A DNA stretch of 64,000 nucleotides from Cryobacterium gelidum (GCF_004403985.1 NZ_SOHL01000016.1:121221-185220); one strand, 5' to 3'. Positions 27,665 to 37,223 are shown, counted from the first letter of the stretch. The notes: generated by a model from the sequence alone, not told the origin. A program made the numbers and translations.

Positions 27665-27678
27665 TGTGTGCGCTCCCA
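27665..27678. promoter_or_regulatory. LacI/CelR-type operator 1
   Basis: TGTGTGCGCTCCCA matches 12 of 14 positions of the actinobacterial LacI-family consensus TGGGAGCGCTCCCA. It lies just upstream of the beta-galactosidase ribosome binding site. The likely ligand protein is the LacI regulator at 31.1-32.1 kb. Confidence 0.65.
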
Positions 27679-27722
27679 GTTTTAGCACGACTTCGACTAA
27701 AAAAAAAGATGCAAACCGAGTG

Positions 27723-27753
27723 TTGACAACATTTAGCTACTATGAGTTACTAG
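27723..27753 (+). promoter_or_regulatory. Candidate promoter for the galactoside ABC operon
   Basis: TTGACA at 27723-27728 is an exact -35 consensus. The best -10 is TACTAG at 27748-27753 (19-base spacing), overlapping operator 2. The -35 is convincing; the -10 is weak. Confidence 0.4.
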
Positions 27754-27764
27754 AACCGCTCCCA
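27751..27764. promoter_or_regulatory. LacI/CelR-type operator 2
   Basis: TAGAACCGCTCCCA keeps the complete right half-site CGCTCCCA and 11 of 14 consensus positions. CGCTCCCAGTTT is identical to operator 1. It sits between the -35 and the gene start of the ABC operon, suitable for repression. Confidence 0.6.
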
Positions 27765-27838
27765 GTTTCGCCCGGTTCTCGTGCCGTCAGCGTTACCAGC
27801 GTGACCACACGCAGCACAGCTTTCGACAAGGAGGACGA

Positions 27839-29140
27839 ATGCGCACATCATTTCGCCGAAGCGCGGTGGCCCTGGCCGCCGCCGCGGTACTGCTCACAGC
27901 CGGTTGCACGGCGACCGATTCGGGGGGTGCGTCCGGGGTCGTTGAGCTCAACTACTGGGCCTGGGCGCCCAACCTCGACCAGGTCGTTGACATCTGGAAC
28001 GAAGAAAACCCCGACATTCAGGTCACCGTCCAGAAACAAGACGGCGGCGACCCGGCCATCACCAAACTCCTGACGGCGATCAAAGCCGGCAGCGGTGCTC
28101 CCGACCTGATTCAGGCCGAGTACCAGAAGATTCCGACCCTGGTTTCGGCCGACGCCCTCGCCGACATCTCGGCTCAGGGCGCTGGAGATATCGAGAGCAA
28201 CTTCGCCGATGGTGTCTGGGATGCCGTCACGCTCGGCAGCGATGCCGTCTACGCGATCCCGCAAGACAGCGGCCCGATGATGTTCTACTATCGTGCCGAC
28301 GTGTTCGAACAGCTGGGCCTTGCTGTTCCCACAACCTGGGACGAATACGCCGATGCAGCGCGGGCCGTTCACGCAGCCGATCCGGCGAACTACCTCGGCA
28401 CGTTCTCGGCCAACGACGCCGGCTGGTTCACCGGTTTGGCCCAGCAAGCCGGAGCATCTTGGTGGGGCATCGACGGTGATGCCTGGAGCGTCGATATCGA
28501 CGCAACGCCCACGGAACAGGTCGCCGAATTCTGGGGCGGACTCGTTGAAGAGGGTGTCGTCAACAACACGCCCATGTACACCCCGGAGTGGAATGCCGGC
28601 CTCAACAGCGGCACGCAGGTCGGCTGGCTCAGTGCGATCTGGGCACCGGGCGTTCTCGCCGGTAACGCCGCAGACACCGCGGGCAAATGGAAGGCTGCCC
28701 CGATGCCGCAGTGGGATGCTTCCGCACCGGCAACCGGCAACTGGGGTGGCTCGTCCACCGGCGTGACAACTCAGTCCGAACATCCCGCAGAAGCGGTCAA
28801 GTTTGCCACCTGGCTGAATACCGACCCGGATGCCGTCGCCGCTTTGGTGACCACGGCGAACATCTACCCGGCCGACACGGCCGCGGCCGCCGCAGCCCTC
28901 ACCGCCCCGCCGGAGTTCTTCAGCAACCAGCCCGACTTCTATGACGTCGCGGCCGAGGTTGCGCAGACCGTGGCTCCCTTCACCTACGGGCCGAACGTCA
29001 ACGTGGCATACAGCGCCTACAACGATGAATTCGCCAAGGCAGCGGAATCGAGGCAGCAGGCTCGGTTCATCGAGGCCGTAGCGGCCATGCAGAAAATCAC
29101 CATCGACGATATGAAGAAGAGCGGCTTCACCGTCAAATAA
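27839..29140 (+). CDS. Sugar ABC transporter substrate-binding lipoprotein
   Basis: The protein has 433 residues, from ATG 27839 with AGGAGG upstream. A lipoprotein signal peptide ends at LTAGC with Cys23 as the lipidated residue. The rest is a family 1 solute-binding protein (LNYWAWAPNLDQVVDIWNEE, AVYAIPQDSGPMMFYYRADVF). It binds an extracellular oligosaccharide or galactoside; the partner beta-galactosidase gene suggests a beta-galactoside. The last 17 bases around the stop are tandemly duplicated. A strong terminator-like hairpin follows before the permeases. Confidence 0.93.
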   Translation: MRTSFRRSAVALAAAAVLLTAGCTATDSGGASGVVELNYWAWAPNLDQVVDIWNEENPDIQVTVQKQDGGDPAITKLLTAIKAGSGAPDLIQAEYQKIPTLVSADALADISAQGAGDIESNFADGVWDAVTLGSDAVYAIPQDSGPMMFYYRADVFEQLGLAVPTTWDEYADAARAVHAADPANYLGTFSANDAGWFTGLAQQAGASWWGIDGDAWSVDIDATPTEQVAEFWGGLVEEGVVNNTPMYTPEWNAGLNSGTQVGWLSAIWAPGVLAGNAADTAGKWKAAPMPQWDASAPATGNWGGSSTGVTTQSEHPAEAVKFATWLNTDPDAVAALVTTANIYPADTAAAAAALTAPPEFFSNQPDFYDVAAEVAQTVAPFTYGPNVNVAYSAYNDEFAKAAESRQQARFIEAVAAMQKITIDDMKKSGFTVK

Positions 29141-29159
29141 TCTTCACCGTCAAATAATC
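29126..29159 (+). repeat. 17-bp tandem duplication across the binding-protein stop
   Basis: TTCACCGTCAAATAATC is present at 29126-29142 and again immediately at 29143-29159. The first copy contains the TAA stop; the second is untranslated. It looks like a slippage duplication. Confidence 0.8.
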
Positions 29160-29178
29160 TGCACCACCTGATAACACC

Positions 29179-29208
29179 GAGGGGAGGGCCGCCAGCGGCC
29201 CTCCCCTC
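29179..29208 (+). terminator. Hairpin terminator/attenuator inside the ABC operon
   Basis: GAGGGGAGGGCCGC (29179-29192) pairs exactly with GCGGCCCTCCCCTC (29195-29208); a T-rich run (CTCTTTTTTATT) follows at 29217-29228. This is a classical intrinsic terminator shape located between the binding-protein gene and the permeases. Partial termination would give more binding protein than permease. Confidence 0.75.
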
Positions 29209-29239
29209 CCTTCCATCTCTTTTTTATTGAGGACATCTC

Positions 29240-30208
29240 GTGACCGTGATCGAGGCACCGAAGCCCGTGGTCCGCGCCGAATACCGGCCGGCAGCACGGC
29301 GCAGTAATTTTCGCCAGCGTGTGCTGGTTCCCTACCTCATGTTGGCGCCGGGCATCATTCTGTTCGTCCTGTTCATGGCTGCGCCTATTATCTACACGCT
29401 GTTCCTGAGCTTTCAGAAGTCTCAGGTCAGCGGCCTGGGTCTGGGGTCTGGTTCCCGTACGACCACCTTCGCCGGGCTCGACAACTACATTGCGTCCCTG
29501 TCCAACCCGGAATTCGCGGCCAGTGCCGGACGCGTATTGCTCTACGGCGTGATCCTCATCCCGGTGATGCTCGGACTGGCCCTGCTGTTCGCCCTGCTGC
29601 TTGATTCGCGGCGCACGAGGGGCAGCAACTTCTCCCGAACGGCAATATTCCTGCCGTACGCTGTGCCGGCCGTCATCAGCTCGCTGCTCTGGGGGTTTCT
29701 CTACCTCCCGGCGGTGAGCCCGTTTTACTTCGTCTTCGACAAGCTGGGCTGGGACGTTCCCTCGCTCCTGGCCTCATCGGCTGTCATCTTTGCCATCTCC
29801 AACATCGCACTCTGGGGCGGCGTCGGATTCAACATGATTGTCATCTACACGTCACTGAAAGCCGTGCCGACCGACATCTACGAGGCAGCCAAGCTGGACG
29901 GATGTTCGGAGGTGCAGATCGCCTGGCGCATCAAAATTCCGATAATCACCCCGGCCATCGTGATGACAGCACTGTTCTCCATGGTCGCCACCCTGCAGGT
30001 ATTCTCGGAGCCGACCACGCTGCGCCCGCTGACCAACAGTCTCTCCACCAGCTGGTCACCGCTCATGCTCGTGTACCGCGACGCCTTCACCCGTGACGAC
30101 ATCTACTCGGCAGCTGCGACGTCAATCGTGATCGCCCTCGTGACTTTCGCCATCTCGTTCCTGTTTCTGCGCGTCGTGCAGAAGCGCGCATTCGGACAGG
30201 AGGACTAG
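29240..30208 (+). CDS. Sugar ABC transporter permease, MalF-like
   Basis: The protein has 322 residues and six predicted helices, from GTG 29240 with TTGAGGAC upstream. The inner-membrane permease EAA motif is clear (EAAKLDGCSEVQIAWRIKIPI). It forms the channel with the next gene product. No ATPase gene lies in the operon, so a shared MsiK-type ATPase encoded elsewhere is expected. Confidence 0.92.
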   Translation: MTVIEAPKPVVRAEYRPAARRSNFRQRVLVPYLMLAPGIILFVLFMAAPIIYTLFLSFQKSQVSGLGLGSGSRTTTFAGLDNYIASLSNPEFAASAGRVLLYGVILIPVMLGLALLFALLLDSRRTRGSNFSRTAIFLPYAVPAVISSLLWGFLYLPAVSPFYFVFDKLGWDVPSLLASSAVIFAISNIALWGGVGFNMIVIYTSLKAVPTDIYEAAKLDGCSEVQIAWRIKIPIITPAIVMTALFSMVATLQVFSEPTTLRPLTNSLSTSWSPLMLVYRDAFTRDDIYSAAATSIVIALVTFAISFLFLRVVQKRAFGQED

Positions 30209-30210
30209 AC

Positions 30211-31062
30211 GTGGCCAAAACACGTGTATTCCGTCAGAAACCCAGTTACGTATCGACCAGCATCCTGTTGATCGGTGCCGCCTATTGCCTGTTCCCCGTG
30301 TTCTGGGTGGTCATGGCCGCCAGCAAAGATAGCTCCGAACTATTCTCGACTTTCACACTCATGCCCAGTACGCACCTCTGGGACAACATCGTCGAACTCA
30401 GCGCTTATCGAGACGGCCTGTACTGGCGGTGGGTGCTGAACACCGCACTGTACGCGGGCATAGGGGCACTGTCCTCCACCTGGGTATCAGCGATATCCGG
30501 ATATGTAATGGCCAAGTTTGCCTTCCCCGGCAAGGGCAAGGTCTTTGCGGTGCTGCTGATGGGCGTCCTCGTGCCCGGGGTCATCCTGGCCATCCCGCAG
30601 TACTTCCTGCTCGCGCTGGTCGGCTTGACCAACACCTACTGGTCGGTGCTGCTGCCGCAAATCATCAGTCCATACGGTATCTACCTCGCCCGCATCTACG
30701 CGGCGGCCGCGGTGCCGAATGACGTGATCGAAGCGGCCCGCACCGAGGGGGCCGGTGAGCTCTACGTCTTCAACCGCATCGCCTTGCCGATGATGGCTCC
30801 CGGTCTCGTGACGATCTTCCTGTTCCAGTTCGTGGCCGTGTGGAACAACTTCATGCTCCCGTACATCATGCTGGGCAACGACGCGCTGTACCCCGTCACG
30901 GTGGGTCTCAGCGGACTGCTGAACCAGGGGGCGACCGCGCCGGCCATGTACACACTCGTGATTACCGGGGCACTTCTCTCGATCATTCCACTGGTTGTTC
31001 TGTTCCTCGTGCTGCAGCGGTACTGGAAAGTCGACCTGGCCGCGGGCGCGGTCAAGGCCTGA
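30211..31062 (+). CDS. Sugar ABC transporter permease, MalG-like
   Basis: The protein has 283 residues with six helices and an EAA loop (EAARTEGAGELYVFNRIALPM). GTG 30211 starts 2 bases after the preceding stop, so the two permeases are translationally linked. The partners are the upstream MalF-like permease and the binding protein. Confidence 0.92.
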   Translation: MAKTRVFRQKPSYVSTSILLIGAAYCLFPVFWVVMAASKDSSELFSTFTLMPSTHLWDNIVELSAYRDGLYWRWVLNTALYAGIGALSSTWVSAISGYVMAKFAFPGKGKVFAVLLMGVLVPGVILAIPQYFLLALVGLTNTYWSVLLPQIISPYGIYLARIYAAAAVPNDVIEAARTEGAGELYVFNRIALPMMAPGLVTIFLFQFVAVWNNFMLPYIMLGNDALYPVTVGLSGLLNQGATAPAMYTLVITGALLSIIPLVVLFLVLQRYWKVDLAAGAVKA

Positions 31063-31081
31063 CGGTCGTTAGGCTGTGACC

Positions 31082-32098
31082 GTGAGTATTCCCCCCGCCA
31101 AACGGCGCCCGACCATAGACGACGTTGCGTCGACGGCTGGGGTGTCACGTGGCACGGTATCGCGGGTTCTCAACGGTGGACACTGGGTGAGTCCGGATTC
31201 CCTGGCCGCTGTGAACGCAGCGATCAAGAAAACCGGCTACCGCGTAAACCCGCACGCTCGCAGCCTGGCGACCAGCCGGGCTAATTCGGTCGCCTTCCTG
31301 CTCTCCGAAACTCACGATCGATTGTTTGAAGACCCTAACTTTGCCGCCCTCATGCAGGGCGCATCGACGGCGCTCGCCGCACGGGATATTTCCCTGGTCC
31401 TGATCATGGCCGGCACCGTCGACGAGCAGCGACGGGCCACGGAATTCATCAACGCGGGCCACGTTGACGGGGTGCTTCTGGTCTCCTCGCACAGCACGCG
31501 AAGCGGCTTGATCTCGGACATCGTCGCGGCCAATATTCCCGCCATCGCCTGCGGGGTGCCGTTGGGGTTCGAAAGGAAGATGGGGTACGTCGCGGCGGAT
31601 GACTACAACGGCGCCCGGGAGATGATCGGCTATCTCGGGTCGCATGGTCGGCGGCGGATCGCGACCATTGCGGGCCCGGATGACACCTCGGGCGGGCGGC
31701 GCCGGCTCGATGCCTATATTGCCGAGCAGGGCGCGGCTTATGAACCGAGCATGGTGGCTCGTGGCGACTACAGCCGGGCCAGCGGAGCGGCGGCCATGAC
31801 CGAGTTGCTGAGCCGGCATCCAGACCTCGATGCCGTGTTCGCCGCCAATGACATGATGGCAGCGGGAGCGATCGATGTACTGACCAATGCGGGGCGTCGA
31901 GTGCCGCACGACGTAGCCGTCGCCGGATTCGACGACGCACCCATCGCCACATCGATGGACCCACAGCTGACGACGATGCGTCAGCCCTTCGGCCGGATCA
32001 GCGAGGAAATGGTGCGCCTGCTGCTCCGCGTCATCGACGGGGAACGACCCGCCACCATAATTCTCCCGACCGACCTCATCATCCGCGCGTCCGCGTAG
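31082..32098 (+). CDS. LacI-family transcriptional regulator
   Basis: The protein has about 338 residues. GTG 31082 is 8 bases after an AGG; GTG 31076 is an alternative. The N-terminal helix-turn-helix (TIDDVASTAGVSRGTVSRVLNGG) and a type 1 periplasmic-binding-like sugar domain are complete. It follows the permeases by about 20 bases and is probably part of the operon. It most likely binds the two CGCTCCCA operators at 27.7 kb and is released by a galactoside or its metabolite. Confidence 0.92.
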   Translation: MSIPPAKRRPTIDDVASTAGVSRGTVSRVLNGGHWVSPDSLAAVNAAIKKTGYRVNPHARSLATSRANSVAFLLSETHDRLFEDPNFAALMQGASTALAARDISLVLIMAGTVDEQRRATEFINAGHVDGVLLVSSHSTRSGLISDIVAANIPAIACGVPLGFERKMGYVAADDYNGAREMIGYLGSHGRRRIATIAGPDDTSGGRRRLDAYIAEQGAAYEPSMVARGDYSRASGAAAMTELLSRHPDLDAVFAANDMMAAGAIDVLTNAGRRVPHDVAVAGFDDAPIATSMDPQLTTMRQPFGRISEEMVRLLLRVIDGERPATIILPTDLIIRASA

Positions 32099-32201
32099 CG
32101 GCACAGGGCCAAACGGCTCAGGATCGCACTCCCGGTCCCGCTCGCACGAGGTCGTGCACACCTTTCGCGGCCAGACTGCCGCGTGGCCGTAGGCTGAACG
32201 A

Positions 32202-33167
32202 ATGCGAGCAGCCACCGGGATTCAATACGAACTGACAGCAACGACCCCGAGCGGCATCGCACGGGCCATTGTCACGGAGGTCGCGGCCGGACTGCGGGCA
32301 TATTCCGTGAATGGCATAGATCTTGTGGAGACGTTCAGCGAGGCCGTTCAGCCGCCAATGGCGACGGGTATCGTGCTCGTGCCCTGGCCCAATCGCATTC
32401 GCGACGGCAAATGGACTCAAGACGGAGTCACCCGGCAGCTTGCGATCACCGAGCCGGGCAAACAGAATGCCAGCCACGGACTGCTGCGATTCACTCCCTA
32501 TCGTGAGCTGTCACGAACCAGCGACACGGTGACCCTGACCGCGACCGTCTTTCCGCAGTCCGGCTACCCGTTTCACGTCGAGACCGAGGTGACTTACGAG
32601 CTCACTCCGAGCGGCCTCGACGTCACGCACCGGGTGCGCAACGTCGGAGCGGAACCGGCGCCGGTGGCCGTGGGGGCGCATCCATTTCTGAAAATCGGGG
32701 ATGTACCCACGGCCGACCTCGTTTTGCAGGTGGCCGCATCGAAGCACATCGATGTCGACGGGCGGCTCAATGCGATCGGTGAGTCCCCGGTAGACGGCAC
32801 ACGGTTTGACCTTCGCTCTGGTGTCGTTGTGGGCGACCTCGACCTGGATGACGGCTTCGGCGGTGTGATCGCGACGGGCGGCCGCTGCGAGCATTCCCTC
32901 ACCGCGGCGGATGGCCGCAGCCTCACCCTGTGGGGTGATGAGAACATGCGCTACGTGCAGGTGTTCACTCCGCGCATCTTTCCGGTATCGAACGGCGCGA
33001 CGAACAAATCAGGTGTGCCCGTGCGCGGCCTGGCCATCGCGATCGAGCCGATGACGGCTCCCGCCAACGCTTTCAACTCCGGTGCCGGCCTGCACTGGGT
33101 CGCACCGGGGGAACAGTGGGTCGTGCGCTGGGGGATCCGTCACGCTGGTTTTGAGCTGTCGGCCTGA
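32202..33167 (+). CDS. Aldose 1-epimerase (GalM-like)
   Basis: The protein has 321 residues in the galactose mutarotase-like beta-sandwich fold. Seen motifs are LVPWPNRIRDGKW, QNASHGLLRFTPY (conserved His), VAVGAHPFLKIG (second His) and GLAIAIEPMTAPANAFNSG (catalytic Glu). It converts beta to alpha aldose, which fits galactose release by the GH42 enzyme. It lies 103 bases after the LacI gene on the same strand. Its 3' end overlaps the convergent LysR gene by 28 bases. Confidence 0.9.
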   Translation: MRAATGIQYELTATTPSGIARAIVTEVAAGLRAYSVNGIDLVETFSEAVQPPMATGIVLVPWPNRIRDGKWTQDGVTRQLAITEPGKQNASHGLLRFTPYRELSRTSDTVTLTATVFPQSGYPFHVETEVTYELTPSGLDVTHRVRNVGAEPAPVAVGAHPFLKIGDVPTADLVLQVAASKHIDVDGRLNAIGESPVDGTRFDLRSGVVVGDLDLDDGFGGVIATGGRCEHSLTAADGRSLTLWGDENMRYVQVFTPRIFPVSNGATNKSGVPVRGLAIAIEPMTAPANAFNSGAGLHWVAPGEQWVVRWGIRHAGFELSA

Positions 33168-34069
33168 GTGAGCGAACGCTGCCCGACCACGCCGACCAGT
33201 TCGGCGAGTACCCGACGCACCGAGGCACGCGCGAGCGTTTCCGGGCGGCTCAATACATCGATTCGCCGTCCGACCGGCAGGTCGCGAAACGGCACGAGCA
33301 CCACGCCGTCCCCCGCGCGCGGCGCCATGGTGTATCGCGGCAGCAGAGCAATCGCGGCTCCGGTAGCCACAATCGAGGCCGCCACGAAGAACTCATTGAT
33401 GCGGTGCACGATGCGCAACGGCTGACCGGCCGCAGCGGCGACCATGTTCACCGCCTCGGCGAGCGGAAAACCGATGTGTCCGGTGACCCAGGGCTCGTGG
33501 CGAATATCGTCGATCGACACTGACGCACGGCCGGCAAGCGGATGCCCGATCGGCACGGCCACATCGAGCGGCTCAAACAACAGCGGAGTGACCGCGACCG
33601 TGTTCGGCCAGACGGGGTCGTGGGGAACCCGGTGCGCGATGACCAGGTCATAGTCGGCCACGAGCACGGGAAAGCGTTCCCGTGGTACATCCTCGTCGCC
33701 ACAGCCCACGGTTGGCCCGCCGATCTCGTGCAGGCGATTCAGCAGCGGGCCGAACCAGGCGAGACCGGCGCTGTGGAACGCGCTCACGGTCACTGGCAAG
33801 CTGGCGTCGTGCTGAAACCGCGCGACGGCCTCATCGGCCCGCGCCATCGCCGTCGATACGTCGGCGGCGGCCAGCGCCAGAGCCGCACCGGCCGGCGTCA
33901 ACCCGAGCACCCGACCGCGCTTCTCGGTGAGCGGAACGCCGGCCCGCCGTTGGAGGGTACTGAGCTGCTGGGACACCGCCGACGACGAAATGTGCAGCGC
34001 CCGGGCCACCGCAGTGACACTTCCGCGCTCGCCGAGTTCCCGCAGTACGGCCAGCTGACGCAATTCCAT
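33140..34069 (-). CDS. LysR-family transcriptional regulator
   Basis: The protein has 309 residues with an N-terminal winged helix (LRELGERGSVTAVARALHISSSAVSQQL) and a LysR substrate-binding domain. It is divergent from an EamA transporter with 72 bases between, the classic arrangement in which LysR controls the divergent gene. The shared region holds TAGACT at 34107-34112. The stop is inside the convergent aldose epimerase gene. Confidence 0.92.
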   Translation of the reverse strand: MELRQLAVLRELGERGSVTAVARALHISSSAVSQQLSTLQRRAGVPLTEKRGRVLGLTPAGAALALAAADVSTAMARADEAVARFQHDASLPVTVSAFHSAGLAWFGPLLNRLHEIGGPTVGCGDEDVPRERFPVLVADYDLVIAHRVPHDPVWPNTVAVTPLLFEPLDVAVPIGHPLAGRASVSIDDIRHEPWVTGHIGFPLAEAVNMVAAAAGQPLRIVHRINEFFVAASIVATGAAIALLPRYTMAPRAGDGVVLVPFRDLPVGRRIDVLSRPETLARASVRRVLAELVGVVGQRSLTQADSSKPA

Positions 34070-34141
34070 AAGCTCAGGCTAAAGCATTTGTTCAAGAAGT
34101 GACATCTAGACTTAACGGATGCCGCCCAGCACTATTGCCTC

Positions 34142-35089
34142 ATGACCATCACGCCGACCCGCCGCATTTCGGCCCACCGTGCGCTGCTGCCGCACCTCGG
34201 GCGCTACCGTGTCGACCTCGTGCTGCTGCTCGTGGCCGCGGTCTGGGGCGGCAGCTACCTCAGCGCGAAGGTGCTCACCGAGCAGGCGAGTGTGTCGGCC
34301 GTGCTCGCGCTGCGGTTTCTGGTGGCGGCCGTTGCCCTGCTGATCGTGTGGGTGCTGCGACGCGAACGACTGCCGCCCCGGCGTGCGCTCGGGGTGGGCC
34401 TGCTGCTCGGGGTGACCCAGGCGAGCATTCTGTGGCTCGAGACCCAGGGCGTGGCGTTCACGTCGGCCACGAATGCGGGGCTCATCATCAGCCTCACGAT
34501 CATCGTCACACCGGTGCTGGAGTCGCTCGCTGCCCGGCGCTGGCTGCCGCGTCCATTCTTCGTAGCCGCGGTGCTTGCGGTGGTCGGGGTCGCACTACTC
34601 GTCTCAGGCAGCGGATTTGCGCAGCCCAACCTGGGTGACGTTCTCATTCTCGCGGCGGCGCTCGTGCGCTCCCTGCACGTGACCATGATGGGCCACCTCA
34701 CCCGCGGCCGCAGCGACAGCACCATCACGCTCACGCTCCTGCAGGCGCTCGTCGGGGCGGTCGTCTTCACGGCGTTTGACCTTCCCGGCCTCGCCCTGGC
34801 CGTCAAGACCTTCGACGTGGCAGCGTGGATCGGCGTGGTCTATCTCGGCCTGGCCTGCAGCGTGTTCGCATTCCTGGCGCAGATGTGGGCGATTCGCCGC
34901 ACGTCCGCGGCCCGTGCGAGCCTGCTCATGGGCACCGAACCGATCTGGGCGGTGCTCGTGGGAGTCTCGCTCGGCAGCGAAACACTCGGTTTTGTCGGCG
35001 CGGCCGGGGCCGTTCTGATCATTGCGGGAACCTTCTGGGGTCAACGCATCGAGGCCGGTCATCGCCGCGGTTCGGCCGGCCCGGACTAG
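34142..35089 (+). CDS. EamA/DMT family transporter
   Basis: The protein has 315 residues with ten predicted helices in two EamA repeats (LLVAAVWGGSYLSAKVL; RTSAARASLLMGTEPIWAVLVG). Members export amino acids or other metabolites. Its substrate is unknown; the divergent LysR gene probably regulates it. It converges with the copper ATPase gene 19 bases away. Confidence 0.9.
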   Translation: MTITPTRRISAHRALLPHLGRYRVDLVLLLVAAVWGGSYLSAKVLTEQASVSAVLALRFLVAAVALLIVWVLRRERLPPRRALGVGLLLGVTQASILWLETQGVAFTSATNAGLIISLTIIVTPVLESLAARRWLPRPFFVAAVLAVVGVALLVSGSGFAQPNLGDVLILAAALVRSLHVTMMGHLTRGRSDSTITLTLLQALVGAVVFTAFDLPGLALAVKTFDVAAWIGVVYLGLACSVFAFLAQMWAIRRTSAARASLLMGTEPIWAVLVGVSLGSETLGFVGAAGAVLIIAGTFWGQRIEAGHRRGSAGPD

Positions 35090-35108
35090 CCGACTCTCCG
35101 CCAGCGGG

Positions 35109-37184
35109 CTACCGCTCGCGAACGCTGGATTCGGGTCGCAGGTCGAGGCGGCGCAGCAGTTGCGCGTTGACGGCGACGACGACGGTCGACACCGACATGA
35201 GCAGCGCGCCGATCTCCATCGGCAGCACAAACCCGATCGGCGCGAGCACCCCGGCAGCGAGCGGAACCGACAGCAGGTTGTAGCCAGCGGCCCACCAGAG
35301 GTTCTGCTTCATCTTGCGATAGCTTGCCCGGGAAAGTTCGATCACCGAGAGTACCGAACGAGGGTCGTCACTCGCGAGGATGACGCCCGCCGATGCGATC
35401 GCCACGTCGGTTCCGGCGCCGATGGCGATTCCGACATCGGCCTGGGCCAGGGCCGGTGCGTCGTTGACGCCATCACCGACCATCGCCACCCGGCGGCCCT
35501 CCTGCTGCAGCTCGATGACCTTGCGCGACTTGTCCTCCGGGTGCACGCCGGCGAAAACCCGGTCGATGCCGAGTTCGGCGGCCACCGAACGGGCCACCGC
35601 CTCGGCGTCGCCGGTGATCATGACCACCTCGATGCCGAGTCGGTTTAGCGCTCCCACAGCCTGCCGCGACTCCTCGCGAATCGCATCGGCAAGGCCGATC
35701 GCGCCGATCACGACGCCGTCACGAAGCACGTGCAGAATGATCGCGCCCTGATTCTGCCATGCCACGGTCTCGGCCAGCGGCCGCGCCCCGTTCTCGTTGA
35801 GGAGGCTGGGCCCGCCGACACCCACGCGGTGGCCCTCGACCAGCCCGGTCACACCGATAGCAGCAGCCGTCTGAAACTCGCTTGCCCGCGGCACGGTCAG
35901 TTCGCGGCTTCGCGCCGCCGTCAGAATGGCGCGGGCCAGCGGATGCTCGCTGTCGCCCTCCACCGCCGCCGCCCACGCGAGCACCTCGTCGCTCGAGAAC
36001 GCGGTGCCGCCGACGGCAATGTGGCTGACCGTGGGCTCACCCTTGGTGAGCGTGCCGGTCTTGTCGAACAAGACCGTCGTGACCTGCCGCATGCTCTCGA
36101 GGGCGAGACGGTCCTTGATCAACACGCCGCCCTTCGCGGCGCGCTCGGTAGCGATCGACACCACCAGCGGAATCGCCAGCCCGAGAGCGTGCGGGCAGGC
36201 GATCACGAGCACGGTGATCGTGCGCACGACGGCATCCTGCGGCTGGCCGAGCAGGGTCCAGACGATCGCGGTCACAACTCCGGCGCCGAGCGCGAACCAG
36301 AACAGCCAGCCGGCGGCGCGGTCGGCGATGCGCTGCGCCCGCGACGACGAATTCTGCGCCTCGGCGACGAGTCGCTGAATTCCGGCCAGCGCAGTGTCAT
36401 CGCCGACCGCGCTCACCCGCACCCGCAGGGCCGAGTCGGTCGCGACCGTACCGGCCACGACCTGGTCGCCGCGCGAGCGCCGCACCGGCCGTGATTCGCC
36501 GGTGATCATCGATTCGTCGACGTCGGCCGTGCCCTCGGTGATCCGTCCGTCGGCCGGCACCCGCCCGCCCGGCCGCACCACGACGAGGTCGCCCAGCATC
36601 AGGTCGCTCGGGGAAACTACGACGATCTCGTCACCCGAAACCCGTTCGGCCTCGTCGGGCAGTAGCGCGGCGAGAGATTCCAGTGCAGTGGATGTCTGCG
36701 CCAACGACCGCATCTCGATCCAGTGGCCGAGCAGCATGATCACGATCAGCAGCGCGAGCTCCCACCAAAAGTCGAGCTCGGCATCGATGACGCCGAGACT
36801 CGCGCCCCAGGAAGCAAGGAACGCGACCGTGATCGCCAGGGCGATCAGCAGCATCATGCCGGGCTTCCGTGCCTTCAGTTCAGACACTGCTCCGCCTAGG
36901 AAAGGTCGTCCACCCCAGACATACATGACGGTTCCGAGCACGGGGGAGATCCAAGTCACGCCCGCGATGCTCGGAAGCGCATACCCGACGAGCGCCCCGA
37001 ACATGTGGCTGAACGCCACCACGGGTACCGCGATGACGAGCATGGTCCAGAACAGGCGCCGGAACTGCCCGACGTGATCGCCGTGCCCGGCGTGGTTCAT
37101 GGCGCCGTGGTTCATGGCCGCGTGTTCCGGCGCCAGGTGATTCGTGCTGCCGTGCGTGCCGTGGTTCGAGTTGGGCCGTGTCAT
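35109..37184 (-). CDS. copB: Heavy-metal P-type ATPase, CopB-like (P1B-3)
   Basis: The protein has 691 residues, starting at ATG 37184 with GAGGA upstream. The N-terminus is a His/Asn/Met-rich tail (about residues 8-37) with no HMA domain. The core has the transmembrane CPH motif (330-332), phosphorylation Asp374 in DKTGTLTKG, SEHPLA and GDGVNDAPA. TM7/TM8 carry YNLLSVPLAAG and MSVSTVVVAVNAQ. CPH rather than CPC and the His-rich tail point to a copper (Cu+/Cu2+) or silver exporter of the CopB type. A CsoR operator lies just upstream. Confidence 0.92.
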   Translation of the reverse strand: MTRPNSNHGTHGSTNHLAPEHAAMNHGAMNHAGHGDHVGQFRRLFWTMLVIAVPVVAFSHMFGALVGYALPSIAGVTWISPVLGTVMYVWGGRPFLGGAVSELKARKPGMMLLIALAITVAFLASWGASLGVIDAELDFWWELALLIVIMLLGHWIEMRSLAQTSTALESLAALLPDEAERVSGDEIVVVSPSDLMLGDLVVVRPGGRVPADGRITEGTADVDESMITGESRPVRRSRGDQVVAGTVATDSALRVRVSAVGDDTALAGIQRLVAEAQNSSSRAQRIADRAAGWLFWFALGAGVVTAIVWTLLGQPQDAVVRTITVLVIACPHALGLAIPLVVSIATERAAKGGVLIKDRLALESMRQVTTVLFDKTGTLTKGEPTVSHIAVGGTAFSSDEVLAWAAAVEGDSEHPLARAILTAARSRELTVPRASEFQTAAAIGVTGLVEGHRVGVGGPSLLNENGARPLAETVAWQNQGAIILHVLRDGVVIGAIGLADAIREESRQAVGALNRLGIEVVMITGDAEAVARSVAAELGIDRVFAGVHPEDKSRKVIELQQEGRRVAMVGDGVNDAPALAQADVGIAIGAGTDVAIASAGVILASDDPRSVLSVIELSRASYRKMKQNLWWAAGYNLLSVPLAAGVLAPIGFVLPMEIGALLMSVSTVVVAVNAQLLRRLDLRPESSVRER

Positions 37185-37223
37185 GTCATTCCTCGATTCT
37201 CGAATCTGCTGATATCCTCGGAG

